From NCBI GenBank assembly GCA_002633025.1, contig NMRB01000224.1, positions 356,406-420,405 on the forward strand: a stretch of 64,000 nucleotides of DNA, read 5' to 3'. Both the position numbers and the translations under genes were made by a program. Of the stretch, positions 37,458 to 48,653 are shown in pieces; position 1 is the first letter of the stretch; each line of letters starts with the position of its first letter. The notes below the pieces were generated by a model. The model searched no databases, was not told the origin of the DNA, and saw only the letters and a program-made list of their open reading frames with translations. The DNA comes from Notospermus geniculatus. Taxonomy: Eukaryota > Nemertea > Pilidiophora > Heteronemertea > Lineidae.

Positions 37458-39128
37458 ATGTTTAACGTTACAGCTTCAAGTCTGGGGATGTCAGAAGAAT
37501 CAACGAGAGGAAAGCTCGCCTGGGAGGGTTGGACAATCCGAGAGAAGGTGAAACATCTGAAAGGGAAACTCAGATTAGAAGAGTTTGCGTTCAGAGGTTA
37601 CTTCGAATGGGCAGAAAATGAGAAGCAGCGAAATGAAGATACGATCATCCGATTACGTAGAGAGATGAAAAGTCGACTTGTCAGTCTGGAACGGGGTCTC
37701 AATGCTGACGCTGAAGTTATTAACAATGTCTTCCAGAATCGAAAAACGGAGAGACTCTCTTTTCAGCGACACACGGCTGATGAGACAGTCGTCGAAATGG
37801 ATCAGAAGGTGTGCGAGCGGGAAAAATACCTGGACGCTCTTCGCTACGCCCGGGTGGTGGCTGAGGACAGGCTTCGTAATCTGAAAGACAGCCTCGATCG
37901 AATGGTATTGATAAGGCAAGGGGTGGAGCATGTCGAGCCCGATACGCGTATTCGGATTCTAGAAAACGCCCTTGAGAAATCTCGGATGAAGCTCGACATG
38001 GGGAGGAGTATAAGTCACCATTACGATTTCATTGTGAACAAAATGAAGGAAGAAAGCCTTTGTTTTCCTGGGAGGCTGGAGGTGATGGAACGTGGGATTG
38101 CCCATGAGAGGTGTCAGCTGCTAGAGCTGAAGAAAATGCTCGACAAAGCTCTTGAGGCCCGTAATGAAGCAAAGACACAGCTGGCCATCTGTGAACAAGA
38201 ATGCCAAGCCGCAAAGCGCCAACGGGACCAAGTTCTCACCGCGACAAGGAACGAGGTGGAGATGCGCAAGGGATTGTGGGAGGAGAAACCATCCAAACGG
38301 TTGATGAAGGGTGGCTTTGCACTTGAACCGAATGCCAGTGGTGAAGCGGAGAAGCTCGCCATCAGAAACAAACGTCTGTACTACAAAGACATATTCGAGA
38401 ATATGAGATACGCAACTGGTCTGTCGTCTTGGGAAGATTTCATACACAAATTGCTTAAGCAGGACGAAGTTTGTGCCAGGTTGACGGACACGGGGGCGTT
38501 GCTGAGGAAGACGGTGGAACACTTCACCAAGGAGAGGGAAAAACTTCGTTACCTCATGGATGAACAAATGTACTCCACCCGCAGAAAGCCGATTTCGGGG
38601 CTTCAAGCTGCCATGGATGATGTGTTTGAGAAAATACAACAGCAACAGGAAAGGAAAGAAGAATGCAAGGAAAAACTAGAACTGGCGGGGGGATTCATCC
38701 TCAACGTCAAAGCTGGGGTCGTCAATCTTTTGGACCAACTCAAAAATGTCAAATTGAAACCGATAACGAGGAACTATTCTCGTGGCAATGTCGAAGAAGA
38801 CTTGGAAAACTGCCGAGCAAAACTTGTGATGCTTTACGAGAGGGTGGAAGCTTTATTGGAGAAGAGTGTCGGACGACTCGGAGTGAAAACGGTCTCCGAG
38901 CTCCTTGGGAAACGAGAGTTCTACGAGGCTTTCCAGCGTCAGCTTTCAGACTCCAACATCAGAATAAAGCTCGCACAGAGTCTGGGGTCTGTCAGTTCCA
39001 GCGATTACGACTATGAGCAGACACACCATGAAGAGACGGTGTTGTCACGTGACGACATTAAACGGATTGCGCAGAAGATTGTTGACAGCCACACGAAGCC
39101 CAAGAAACGACAAAGCAAGAAAAAGTAG
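37458..39128 (+). CDS. Intronless ODAD3/CCDC151-like coiled-coil protein
   Basis: 556-residue single-exon frame, ATG at 37458 (a second Met, MSEESTRGK, lies at 37488), TAG at 39126-39128. Almost entirely charged coiled coil. Segments resemble ODAD3 (CCDC151), the outer dynein arm docking-complex subunit of motile cilia: ENALEKSRMKLDMGRSI parallels ENRLEKAQMKAQEAEHI, followed by DESL, then LDKALEARNEAKTQL parallels VNQEALNARDIAKNQL. The lysine-rich tail is KPKKRQSKKK. ODAD3 genes are normally multi-exon, so the lack of introns suggests a retrocopy that kept an open frame, or a divergent paralogue. Function in cilia or sperm axonemes is inference. Confidence 0.65.
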   Translation: MFNVTASSLGMSEESTRGKLAWEGWTIREKVKHLKGKLRLEEFAFRGYFEWAENEKQRNEDTIIRLRREMKSRLVSLERGLNADAEVINNVFQNRKTERLSFQRHTADETVVEMDQKVCEREKYLDALRYARVVAEDRLRNLKDSLDRMVLIRQGVEHVEPDTRIRILENALEKSRMKLDMGRSISHHYDFIVNKMKEESLCFPGRLEVMERGIAHERCQLLELKKMLDKALEARNEAKTQLAICEQECQAAKRQRDQVLTATRNEVEMRKGLWEEKPSKRLMKGGFALEPNASGEAEKLAIRNKRLYYKDIFENMRYATGLSSWEDFIHKLLKQDEVCARLTDTGALLRKTVEHFTKEREKLRYLMDEQMYSTRRKPISGLQAAMDDVFEKIQQQQERKEECKEKLELAGGFILNVKAGVVNLLDQLKNVKLKPITRNYSRGNVEEDLENCRAKLVMLYERVEALLEKSVGRLGVKTVSELLGKREFYEAFQRQLSDSNIRIKLAQSLGSVSSSDYDYEQTHHEETVLSRDDIKRIAQKIVDSHTKPKKRQSKKK

Positions 39129-40024
39129 GCTGTAAGCTTCGGCACCAGTATGCTCGGTCTGTTTCCTTTAATACGACGACCGTGACTTGCCCATACCAGG
39201 TGTGTCGTAGAATGTCTTGTCCCCGATATGAGATGCCCCACAACAATAGATTCTAACGGAATAAGCGGCAGCTACAATAGGCCGGACACTAACAGACAGG
39301 AACTTCTGTTACCAGATGTCCCCTGGACAAAAGAAGCGGGCATCTGATATCGGGGGCATTACATTCTATGACACTTTGATAAATTTAAAGTGTCGATCAC
39401 TGGCGCACGGATCCGGTCCGATTCCAGTCCGTTTGACCCTCGTTTTCTGGATACGACAACGCGGAAGTCCATTTTTTTCTACTTTTTCTGAATCGGACAA
39501 ATTCCGTGTGAACCCTGCCTGGGAGGACCGATTGCCATCAGATCACACATTGCATTGGTATCACACCAGAGCAACGCACGCACTACCAATACCATGACTA
39601 CAAGGGGTCAAACAAGTCAACAAGTTCCAGAGGTCACATGGATGTCATGCACTAACTGCCGGCAAATGTCATGAACGCAGTTGGGGGTAGCCTATGAAAA
39701 TCGACATACTAGTATGCACACAAGGTTCAAAGACAGAAAGACGTAACTCAGTATATTTTTTTGTATTTAGTCGAAAGCATCACACAATGGTAACAATTGA
39801 ATATATACAATGTACAACAATAAAGATTACGACTTCAGGAAGGAACATGTCATGTTTTATGTTTACTGGAGCTTTTCCAGTTCACATTATTCATACTCCC
39901 TCACCAAATGCTTTATGTAACATGCAGATGACATACAGGCCTCTTTCCACACGTGTGACCTACCAGTATCATCCAATGACGAACTCAAACTGAAAAGCTG
40001 GCAATTACATGTAATTTCCTCAAA

Positions 40025-40173
40025 TCATCTTGATCCACGCACTCTTGCAGAATTACTAGCTTCAAGCCCTTGGGGAGAGTCCAAATTTGTTTGATGACCC
40101 AATGACCAGACATGAAGGAGACAATGGAACCCTTTCCAAATGATGACTGCAGTCAGTGACAATGGCAGCAAAA
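40025..40173 (-). CDS. Possible terminal exon of an unrecognised small membrane protein
   Basis: A minus-strand acceptor (TTATTTTTCAG) is followed by a 49-codon frame ending in TGA. It contains a hydrophobic segment VLLPLSLTAVIIW, then a Ser/Arg-rich tail. No partner exon was found and I do not recognise the family; it may be a chance frame. Confidence 0.2.
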
Positions 40174-40291
40174 CCTGAAAAATAACCAAATTCATATCAC
40201 AATTTCTTTTGCAAGTAGGCCTATGGACTGGAGAAAAGGGCATGTTCAAGAACTGCAGAGGTCACGCTAGGCCTAGTCGACAGCCACGGAT

Positions 40292-40406
40292 CAGGGCCCA
40301 TGTACACCTTGCTAGCAGTTGGTTACTAGTTGTGTACATTGGCCTGTACAAACTAGGCACTTTAGCAGGCAACTAAACCTAGCAAGGTTATGAATATGGG
40401 CCCTGG
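40292..40406. repeat. Hairpin MITE with CAGGGCCCAT ends
   Basis: CAGGGCCCATGTACACCTTG... at 40292 pairs with CAAGGTTATGAATATGGGCCCTG ending 40406. Internal GTGTACA / TGTACA words extend the fold. Confidence 0.65.
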
Positions 40407-41184
40407 ACATTATGAAGAGCGCATTGCCATTGATAATGTTGATGAGCAACATGGGTAAGGCGATCTTTACCGTCTTGAACCATCAAGATTTCATATTGAT
40501 ACCCTTCGTAGCCTGACCGGAAGGTGATCGTATCCGGAGAGACAACAACAATAGAAGATGAAAACGGCTAAAAGATGTTTTAACATCAGTCTTAAAAGAC
40601 TGAACAAGTCTACTCACCTATAATCTCATACTGAGTGATGACAGAAGTAGTTAAGGGGAGGGTGGGGAAACTTTGGCCCGTTCTATCACCAATTTGGGTT
40701 CAGTATACAACTGACTTATCACAGTCTGTAAAGACGGAAGAAAACAGGGATTATCATCATCCTCCACCTTGAGTAACGCATCCAACGGCCGGTGAATGCA
40801 GAAAAGGTCCTCCGGAATTTGCTATTGTCTTAGTGGATTAAGCCCAACCCTAACCCCAACTCAACTCTATACCCCCACTCTACCCTAAACCCGACCGTAT
40901 GGCTTTCTCCTGGTGTCGCCTGATGTGACAACCTCAAGTCTGGTCCCTGGGGTTAGATCTCTCACGAACCATCCGTTGGAAAAATGGGGTGTATCGGAAG
41001 GCAGAATAAGACAAGGCGAAATGGGTGTAGGCAAAAAGGTTTACCACATATTTAGGCGAAATGGGAGAGTAGGGGAAATGGGTGTTACTGATATGGGTTT
41101 AGGATGTCATGAAAGTACTTCCATGAGTATGCTGGGCGAAAAAGGAAAACACGGGCGTAAGACCTTCATTAGGTTATGAGATAT

Positions 41185-41190
41185 TTTATT
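41185..41190 (-). terminator. Poly(A) signal of the LYRM4-region transcript
   Basis: TTTATT on the plus strand (AATAAA on the minus strand) lies about 230 bases past the stop at 41417. Confidence 0.5.
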
Positions 41191-41416
41191 GCAACAAGTT
41201 TTTTTCATCATTTACTACATATCAAAGAACAAAGATTGGAGACACATCATACATCTGTACACACATATCGGTAGTATCATCATTTCACAAGACAGGGGGT
41301 CAACGAACCACAAATCCATGAGACCGATTATACTTGACGTAGACAACAAATCAAGTGTTCAACATTCATATCTTCGAACCAATGAAGTTTTCGTGTATTC
41401 ATGGAAGTTACCCGAG

Positions 41417-44400
41417 TTACTCCCCACTGTGATTACACTTAAAAGATATAAAATATTTCCCATCCCTGTTTGGAGTCATCGCATCTCGTGGATGAGGAGG
41501 GGGAGTAGGATAACGGAGCTTACTCTGAAAATGATGATGACCAGAGCAAGGATAAGTCGCTCGCTTTGATAAGTCCTGCTCAGGCAACTGTAATCTGTGA
41601 ACACTTTGCGAGACGACTTCGGGTCGTTGGGGCAACATTCTTCTTGAGTTGCCATCATCTAGGATCATTTTTTGAGATAAAGGCGCCTGACTGTGGTATA
41701 CTGAGGGTGAAACATCTGTCAGGTGGGTTGGGATGCTCCTGGGATTGGCCTCTTTAACTCTAAATCTTGGAGACTCTGGTAACATGCTGTCAGATGTCGA
41801 TTCCTGAGGGACAATTTTGTGTATTTGGGAAAACTTGCCACCTGGCAAGATGATCTTCGGAACCCGAGTTGCCATGTCTCGAGAATCGCTTACATCAGGC
41901 AGCACTATTCTAGTATCCTGTTGTGGCATCCCTTCTGACGCTACTACTATTGGCATATCTCTTGGTCTGACTTCAGACAGCATCACCTTTGGAGACTGGG
42001 GTGGCATGCTTCGGAAATGTTCTTCCTCGACTACCATATTTGATGGGTAGGCTGGTACATCTCTGTGACTGCTACCAGTACCATGGCTATTGTGAGGCAC
42101 TTCCATCTCAGAGGAGGTTGTCGCTTGACTGTCTTCAACAGGGACTTCAACAGCGAAATCAAATACTCGATAACGTCTTGGTCTAGGGCTTGGCACACTC
42201 TTTGTGTGTGTATTGCAGAGGACTGCACCAGTTGAGAGTCCATTTGATATTGGAGGCAGGCTTTTTTGACACCAGGTTGGCATAGCTATTTCCCCATGAC
42301 TCAAAACAGGCTGTCTGTGTTTGATATTTTCCATTTGCTGCTCGGAGCCAGCACTATATGCCCGTAATCTTGGGCGCTGCACACTTTCAGGAGTTCTAGG
42401 TACCACCATGAGTTCATCAGTACGTGGCCCTAACCTTGGACTAGCAGTGGCTAGCACCACACCCGCAGTCTCTGTCATTGGCTGCAAAATAAGAGGTGGT
42501 AGTTGGTGCTTCCGTCTGAATTTCGGTGTCCCTCTGATTGGAGGAAGAGGTGACGAAACATCACATGAGTACGGTGAAGGGATAACACGTCGGGAGTTAT
42601 GACCTGTCGAATTAGATCGACTTCGCCATGAATAAGGTGGCGACACCAGATGATCGGGAGTCGATGAGGCGCATCCACCGTCCCAAAATTGTTCATCAAT
42701 TGTACCAGAGCTGAGGGATCCCGATTCACATGGTGACCCAGATCCTGAAAATGGTCTATCTGATAGTGAAGATGTCATTGCTTGACGCTGTGGGTGCTCA
42801 ATAGCATATGTTGCTTGCCCACATTCATCCTGCAGCCCAAGTGAGTCAACTTCCTTCAAAGTTTCTAAATGACGATGCCTCCTGTACTCACATGACTGTT
42901 TATGACAGCAAACACCAGCTTCACACTCATTTTGTCTGTTTGTGTGACTACTTCCCTTTATCTGTCGACATGAAACTTGTCTATCATTTGCTTTCGTTCC
43001 AATACTCTTCTGAGAGTACGCACACGATTGGCACTCTTCTTCTTCTTCCTCTCTCAATCTTATTTGCCTGAGAGCCTTGATAGCCCCAGCGATGTTAGTT
43101 TTTCTTGATGAAACACTGCTTCGAGCTGGTCTAACACATTTTGACTTTACTTGGGAATCTACCTCTTCCAAAACCTCATCATTGTCATCATTTCTATTAG
43201 AGATCTTATATTCAATGTGATGTTTAACAATGGAAATGCTTATATCACGTATAGAGGCTCCTTCTTCCTTGGGACTTTCTTGTCTATGACATAATGATTT
43301 TTTTCTTCCTTTTTTCTTCACGCAGTTGATCTGTGTTGGGCGTCGTTGCTTGTGGGGTTGATCATCATGGCAACAATGACTCTCATCACTGGATGATGAA
43401 GAAAAACGACAAGATTTCTTGGAACAACGATTTGTTGGCTTTTCGTGGGAGTCAGAGTCAGATGTTTCATAACTGGTCTCATATTCTTGTGTATGTTGAC
43501 AAGGTTGCCGTTCAGATCGGTACAGCTTCTTCAAGGACATCTGAAATCATAGACAATGAATCTGATGAAAGATGATTTATCAGAAACTGCATACAAAAAT
43601 AGAAGGAAATGCCCGTCTTTCTTTTTACTATTTATGATCTTTTATTGGTTCTCTAGAGAAACAGGCATCGATACTACTGAAGAAAAAAAACAACTTTAGT
43701 GAACTGTTAGATAGAGATAGCAGACTGGCCACTTTGAAATTACAAAAAGGGGTATAAAAGAGGTGTAAATATGTAACAGAAAACATCAAAGCTGAACTTA
43801 CCTTTGGCTGGTCAAGAGTCTTCTGTCCAAATTGCTCCAAAAATGTACCATAGGAAATCCCAGCCTGATGCGTCTCTGCACAGACAGTGATCAGGTTCTG
43901 CTGTCAACAGCATCAATGCATCCTAATACTCAAGATTGGGAATTTATACCCAGTATTTTCAGGCAATCTGAGGGTAATTAACACCACTCCAGAGGGGGCA
44001 ATATCAGGTAAGTTGATTCGACAGTGTTTGAGGACCTCGTCACTCCTAGTAACAGGTAAACATGTTTTGAACATGACAGTTGACAGAGGGTTGATAATCT
44101 TTAAAGCTCCCATATCAAATAGTGATAATAGTACAGATATCAAAACATCCTGCTAAAACGAGAAAATATATGAATGACGGGCAGCACCGCAAAAAGGAAG
44201 GCACGAGTCTAGAACTATTTGACAACCAAGAATGCAAGATGAAGTATACATCAAAGTAATGGAATAGCAGGCCTAGTTAGGGTCAATTATTACCTGTCTT
44301 TTGATGACTCCCAAATTTTCCTCAGCTTTCATGATGAGCTTGTCAATCTTTTCGATATCAGTCTCTGCTTTATTTTCTCGAAATGCATCTTTAATTCGCC

Positions 44401-44769
44401 GGAGGGCATAATTCCTGAAAGTTCATGTCGCCTATGTACACCCTCGACAGGAAGTTCAATTTATGGACAATATTTTGTTCGAAAATTTGAAAAAATGGTG
44501 TCTTTATTACCATCAAGTCTGAACTAGACAGCTGTTCAAATAATCGACTATAGGTGGCAGCACCTTTCAGATAAGAGAGTAAGCTCGGCAACAACAAGCA
44601 ATTTCTCATTAATTGCTCGACGAATGTGACCAAAGTAAACATAAGAAAACGGAGAAAATCTTCACTCAACCGATGCGTGTTACCTAAAGTTGTAGCCGGT
44701 GAACTTCTTGCTTTCTTTCAGCATAGCTTTGTACAGTGAGAGCACTTTGCTACTGCTGGAGGCTGCCAT
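41417..44769 (-). CDS. LYRM4: LYRM4 (ISD11) with an in-frame long C-terminal extension
   Basis: ISD11 stabilises the cysteine desulfurase NFS1 in mitochondrial Fe-S cluster assembly. Exon 1 (44684-44769, ATG 44767-44769) and exon 2 (44294-44414) encode 69 residues matching human LYRM4 residues 1-69 almost colinearly: MAASSSSKVLSLYKAMLKES, FTGYNFRNYALRRI, DAFRENK, LGVIKRQ. The LYR motif reads LYK. The usual last exon (IGQLYS-type sequence) was not found. Instead exon 3 (43802-43900, 33 codons, tandem CAGCAG acceptor) and exon 4 (41417-43540, 708 codons beginning ATG, stop at 41417) join in phase 0, which would give about 809 residues. Exon 4 is Ser/Pro/Arg-rich, low in hydrophobics, with a CKKSC-type Cys-rich start and no known domain. 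It could equally be a separate gene using its own ATG. Confidence 0.75.
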
Positions 44770-45626
44770 CTTGAAATTGGATACTGGCGTAACGGATAAC
44801 GAAGTCAAAACTTGATGCAACACACCTAAAATTGTCATGTATATGCTTGGATACCATGAAAAAAGTTGGAAAATGATTTCAGATGGCCTTCTTTGATAGA
44901 ATAACTCAATGTCTAAATGCAGGGGGTTCTCAATCAACAAAAGTTAGTTTGTGTTTACTGGCGACATCTATCCAAAGAAACATTAACTAAGACGACGGAT
45001 AGACTGATCCTGTGCCCTCGTAGTGCTTGGCTATACGTATTAGCGGAGTATCTCGAGTGCAGGGAATGAGGTTAGACGAGGAACTCTTCGAGGAGTGAAG
45101 GCAGGAAAGGACTGTCATGGCAGCCTCCAGCAAAAGCATGAACATGATGAAAAGGTTCCAAACTTTATCACTTTTCGTGAATTAAAAACAAAGTTTAGGG
45201 CTATTCGCTGCTGACAAAATAGCATAGCCCAACCCCAACTTGCAATCAGTGAGAGACACAGGTAGGCGTAGCCGTAGGGCCAGGGGGCGGGCCTGACTAA
45301 CATGACAACAACCACACCGCCCTAGCCTAGGCTGTGGAGTGGGTAGCATCATCATGACATCAATCATCGTGACATCTCTCATCACCGCAGCACCCCGGGG
45401 CAGGTTGAAGCTGACATGGCTGAAGGTCGTCTTCTCAGTCAGTCAGGGTGTTGGCCTTCTTGATCTGCTAGATTCCCAAAGCCATCTCAACCTCAATCTG
45501 AATCTGTCGTCATTGAGAACTGTATCAACAACCCAAAAACATTAAATAAATGTGATCTATTTTATTTCAGCCCCCAGCCCATGTTTCAGATTCAGGTTTT
45601 GTTGCACAACTGACCAGCTGACCAAA
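44770..45626. promoter_or_regulatory. Shared promoter region between LYRM4 (-) and FARS2 (+)
   Basis: Head-to-head spacing with no other gene. A plus-strand 3' splice site (TTTTATTTCAG) at about 45561-45571 precedes the first FARS2 ATG, so FARS2 has an upstream non-coding exon in this interval. ATGGCAGCCTCCAGCA at 45117 repeats, in the opposite direction, the first 16 coding bases of LYRM4. Confidence 0.5.
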
Positions 45627-45979
45627 ATGAGGATGTTGTTCAAACTTGGAAGGTGTATCCGCCCTGACTGTCGACTGCGCAGAGGAAGGTGCACCATTAG
45701 TTTGGCTCCAACCACTTGGTACACAACAAGAAGTTATGGAGACCTCAAAGACCTCAGTATTCAGAACAGTTCCTATCCTGTGGATGAAATTACAAATGTT
45801 ACACCAAAAATATTGTCAAAGATTGGAAAAAATCTACACAATAGGAAATCTCATCCCCTAAACCTTATTCGACTTCAAATACAGAACTATTTCTACAGAA
45901 GTTACATCAATCGCTTTGGAAATCCTCTGTTCGCTGTGTTTGATAATCTAAATCCAATAGTGACAACTGAACAAAACTT
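45351..45979 (+). repeat. First copy of a duplicated FARS2 5' exon region (left of gap 2)
   Basis: 45351-45979 equals 46291-46919 with offset 940, except for about two base differences near 45533-45548. It includes a FARS2 start ATG at 45627 and breaks off at the gap after codons for TTEQN. Most likely an assembly artefact of allelic reads rather than a true tandem duplication. Confidence 0.8.
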
Positions 45980-46290
45980 NNNNNNNNNNNNNNNNNNNNN
46001 NNNNNNNNNNNNNNNNNNNNNNNNNNNNNNNNNNNNNNNNNNNNNNNNNNNNNNNNNNNNNNNNNNNNNNNNNNNNNNNNNNNNNNNNNNNNNNNNNNNN
46101 NNNNNNNNNNNNNNNNNNNNNNNNNNNNNNNNNNNNNNNNNNNNNNNNNNNNNNNNNNNNNNNNNNNNNNNNNNNNNNNNNNNNNNNNNNNNNNNNNNNN
46201 NNNNNNNNNNNNNNNNNNNNNNNNNNNNNNNNNNNNNNNNNNNNNNNNNNNNNNNNNNNNNNNNNNNNNNNNNNNNNNNNNNNNNNNNNN
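45980..46290. other. Assembly gap (311 N)
   Basis: Unknown bases flanked by two copies of the same sequence. Confidence 0.95.
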
Positions 46291-46566
46291 ATCATGACAT
46301 CAATCATCGTGACATCTCTCATCACCGCAGCACCCCGGGGCAGGTTGAAGCTGACATGGCTGAAGGTCGTCTTCTCAGTCAGTCAGGGTGTTGGCCTTCT
46401 TGATCTGCTAGATTCCCAAAGCCATCTCAACCTCAATCTGAATCTGTCGTCATTGAGAACTGTATCAACAAACCAAAAACATTAAATATATGTGATCTAT
46501 TTTATTTCAGCCCCCAGCCCATGTTTCAGATTCAGGTTTTGTTGCACAACTGACCAGCTGACCAAA

Positions 46567-48653
46567 ATGAGGATGTTGTTCAAACTTGGAAGGTGTATCC
46601 GCCCTGACTGTCGACTGCGCAGAGGAAGGTGCACCATTAGTTTGGCTCCAACCACTTGGTACACAACAAGAAGTTATGGAGACCTCAAAGACCTCAGTAT
46701 TCAGAACAGTTCCTATCCTGTGGATGAAATTACAAATGTTACACCAAAAATATTGTCAAAGATTGGAAAAAATCTACACAATAGGAAATCTCATCCCCTA
46801 AACCTTATTCGACTTCAAATACAGAACTATTTCTACAGAAGTTACATCAATCGCTTTGGAAATCCTCTGTTCGCTGTGTTTGATAATCTAAATCCAATAG
46901 TGACAACTGAACAAAACTTTGACAGTTTATTGGTGCCCAAAGACCATATCAGTCGCTCACCGTCAGATACCTATTACGTCAACTCTGGTACATTACTCCG
47001 TGCTCATACATCAGCTCATCAGGTTGATTTAGTCAGATCTGGATTGGATGCTTTCCTGGTTGTTGGAGACGTATATCGACGTGATGAGATCGATAGGTCC
47101 CATTATCCTGTCTTCCATCAGATGGAGGGGGTGCGCCTTTTGTCAAGAAATAAGGTGAGTTTCTGATTGACAGTGCATCCTCCAGTCTGGACCACATTAA
47201 CACCTGAAACTCAGATGAAGATGTCACTGATAAATTACTTGTTGCATGTGACATTATACCGGCATATCCTTTTTCTTCATTTCCAGCTCTTCAAACATGT
47301 CACAAATGGAGAAGTTTTATCGTTATTTGAAGATGGTGCAAGGACCGAAAAGAAACAAGAAAGACACACTGCTGAAGCAGCCATCCTTGTCGAACATGAG
47401 TTGAAGCAGAGTCTAATTGGTATGGCACAGGCACTTTTTGGCAAAGGTATGTTGCAGTTTTCATGTTCCCTCTTAGCCTTCCCTCAACACCCTTCAAATA
47501 CCCAGCAATCGTAGGAAATCTGATGCCAGTATTTTTGAATTCACAGATGTTGAATCACGATGGGTGGATGCCTACTTCCCATTTACTCATCCCTCATTTG
47601 AACTGGAAGTAAAGTTCCAAGACAAATGGATGGAGGTCCTTGGCTGTGGTATTATGGAGCAAAAACTCCTTGATTCTGGTAGGTAACATGTCAGGTGCAC
47701 TGACCATACGGAGTTACATGAATACATTGAACTTTTATCATACTTGCCCAATTCACTTTTGTGTTATCAGGAGCAACACTTGAGATCTCTCTCTTTCAAC
47801 ATTGTGATTAGATTCTTAATCACTCCCCCTGTGGTAGACAACACAGGGTATATTTCATCAGGCAAGTTTCCCCTCTGACTGGTTGCACGATTGCCCAGTC
47901 ATGAGAGAGCAAGGATCTCTGTATCTCGCAGCTTTTAACAAGCTTCCTTGAACTATTTAGACATTCTCTTTCAGCTGGGGCTAAATCAAGCATAGGATGG
48001 GCGTTTGGCCTTGGTTTAGAAAGACTGGCCATGAAGCTCTATGATATTCCTGACATACGCTTGTTTTGGAGTGAGGATTCTGGCTTCCTTTCTCAGTTTG
48101 ATGTCGAAGATCCAAGTACGCCAATCAAATACAAGGTAACGATCTGAAATACCCAATAACTGGACAGACCAGTCAATTCATTAATCGTATTAGAAAAACC
48201 AAAGTATCGGAGCTACGGTAGTGAATAACATTGTGAAGTTAAAAATAATTAGCATTTTTGTGGCTTGTAAGGGGTACCTTGCAGTTCATTTTGAATGACA
48301 AAATGTCCAATCCAAGTATCTTGCTTGCGCACATTCATTGAACAAATAATGCTCCATTTCAGCCCATCAGTATGTACCCACAGTGTACCAACGATATGGC
48401 ATTCTGGATTCCAGAGAATTTCATGTCGAATGACTTCTACGACGTGGTCAGGAATGTCGGTGGTGATATCATAGAACAAGTGACACTTGTTGATGAGTTT
48501 TTCCATCCTAAAAGAAAACGAACAAGTCACTGTTATCGAATTGTTTATCGTCACATGGAGAAAACTTTAACTCAGGAGGAAGTTAATGTAGTTCATAGTG
48601 ATATAGAAGAAACCGCTACAAGAGAACTAGGTGTCCATATTAGAAGTAAATAA
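46567..48653 (+). CDS. FARS2: Phenylalanine-tRNA ligase, mitochondrial
   Basis: Charges mitochondrial tRNA-Phe. Exons 46567-47154, 47287-47446, 47547-47678, 47975-48135 and 48363-48653 join in phase to 443 residues (human 451). The N-terminus [20 protein letters not shown] is Arg-rich and lacks acidic residues, as in mitochondrial presequences. Class II synthetase motifs are YPVDEIT, HPLNLI, the substrate site [10 protein letters not shown], motif 2 [42 protein letters not shown], and motif 3 [20 protein letters not shown]. The C-terminal anticodon-binding (B8-like) domain carries [16 protein letters not shown] and [21 protein letters not shown] overlaps and follows the TAA stop (48649-48658). 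Head to head with LYRM4. Confidence 0.95.

Larger units (their letters stand above)
39129..41169. other. Spacer after the ODAD3-like gene
   Basis: No secure gene. Contains ACGGAATAAGCGGCA at about 39256, a hairpin at 40292-40406 and an isolated minus-strand frame (40025-40173). The right edge meets the poly(A) signal of the LYRM4-containing transcript. Confidence 0.45.

Noticed and set aside
39316-39597. 93-codon plus-strand frame after the ODAD3-like gene
   Set aside because: No recognisable motif, no splice partners, composition like spacer DNA.
45552-46403. FARS2-like frame running through gap 2
   Set aside because: First copy of a duplicated exon broken by N; the intact copy at 46567 was taken as the gene.
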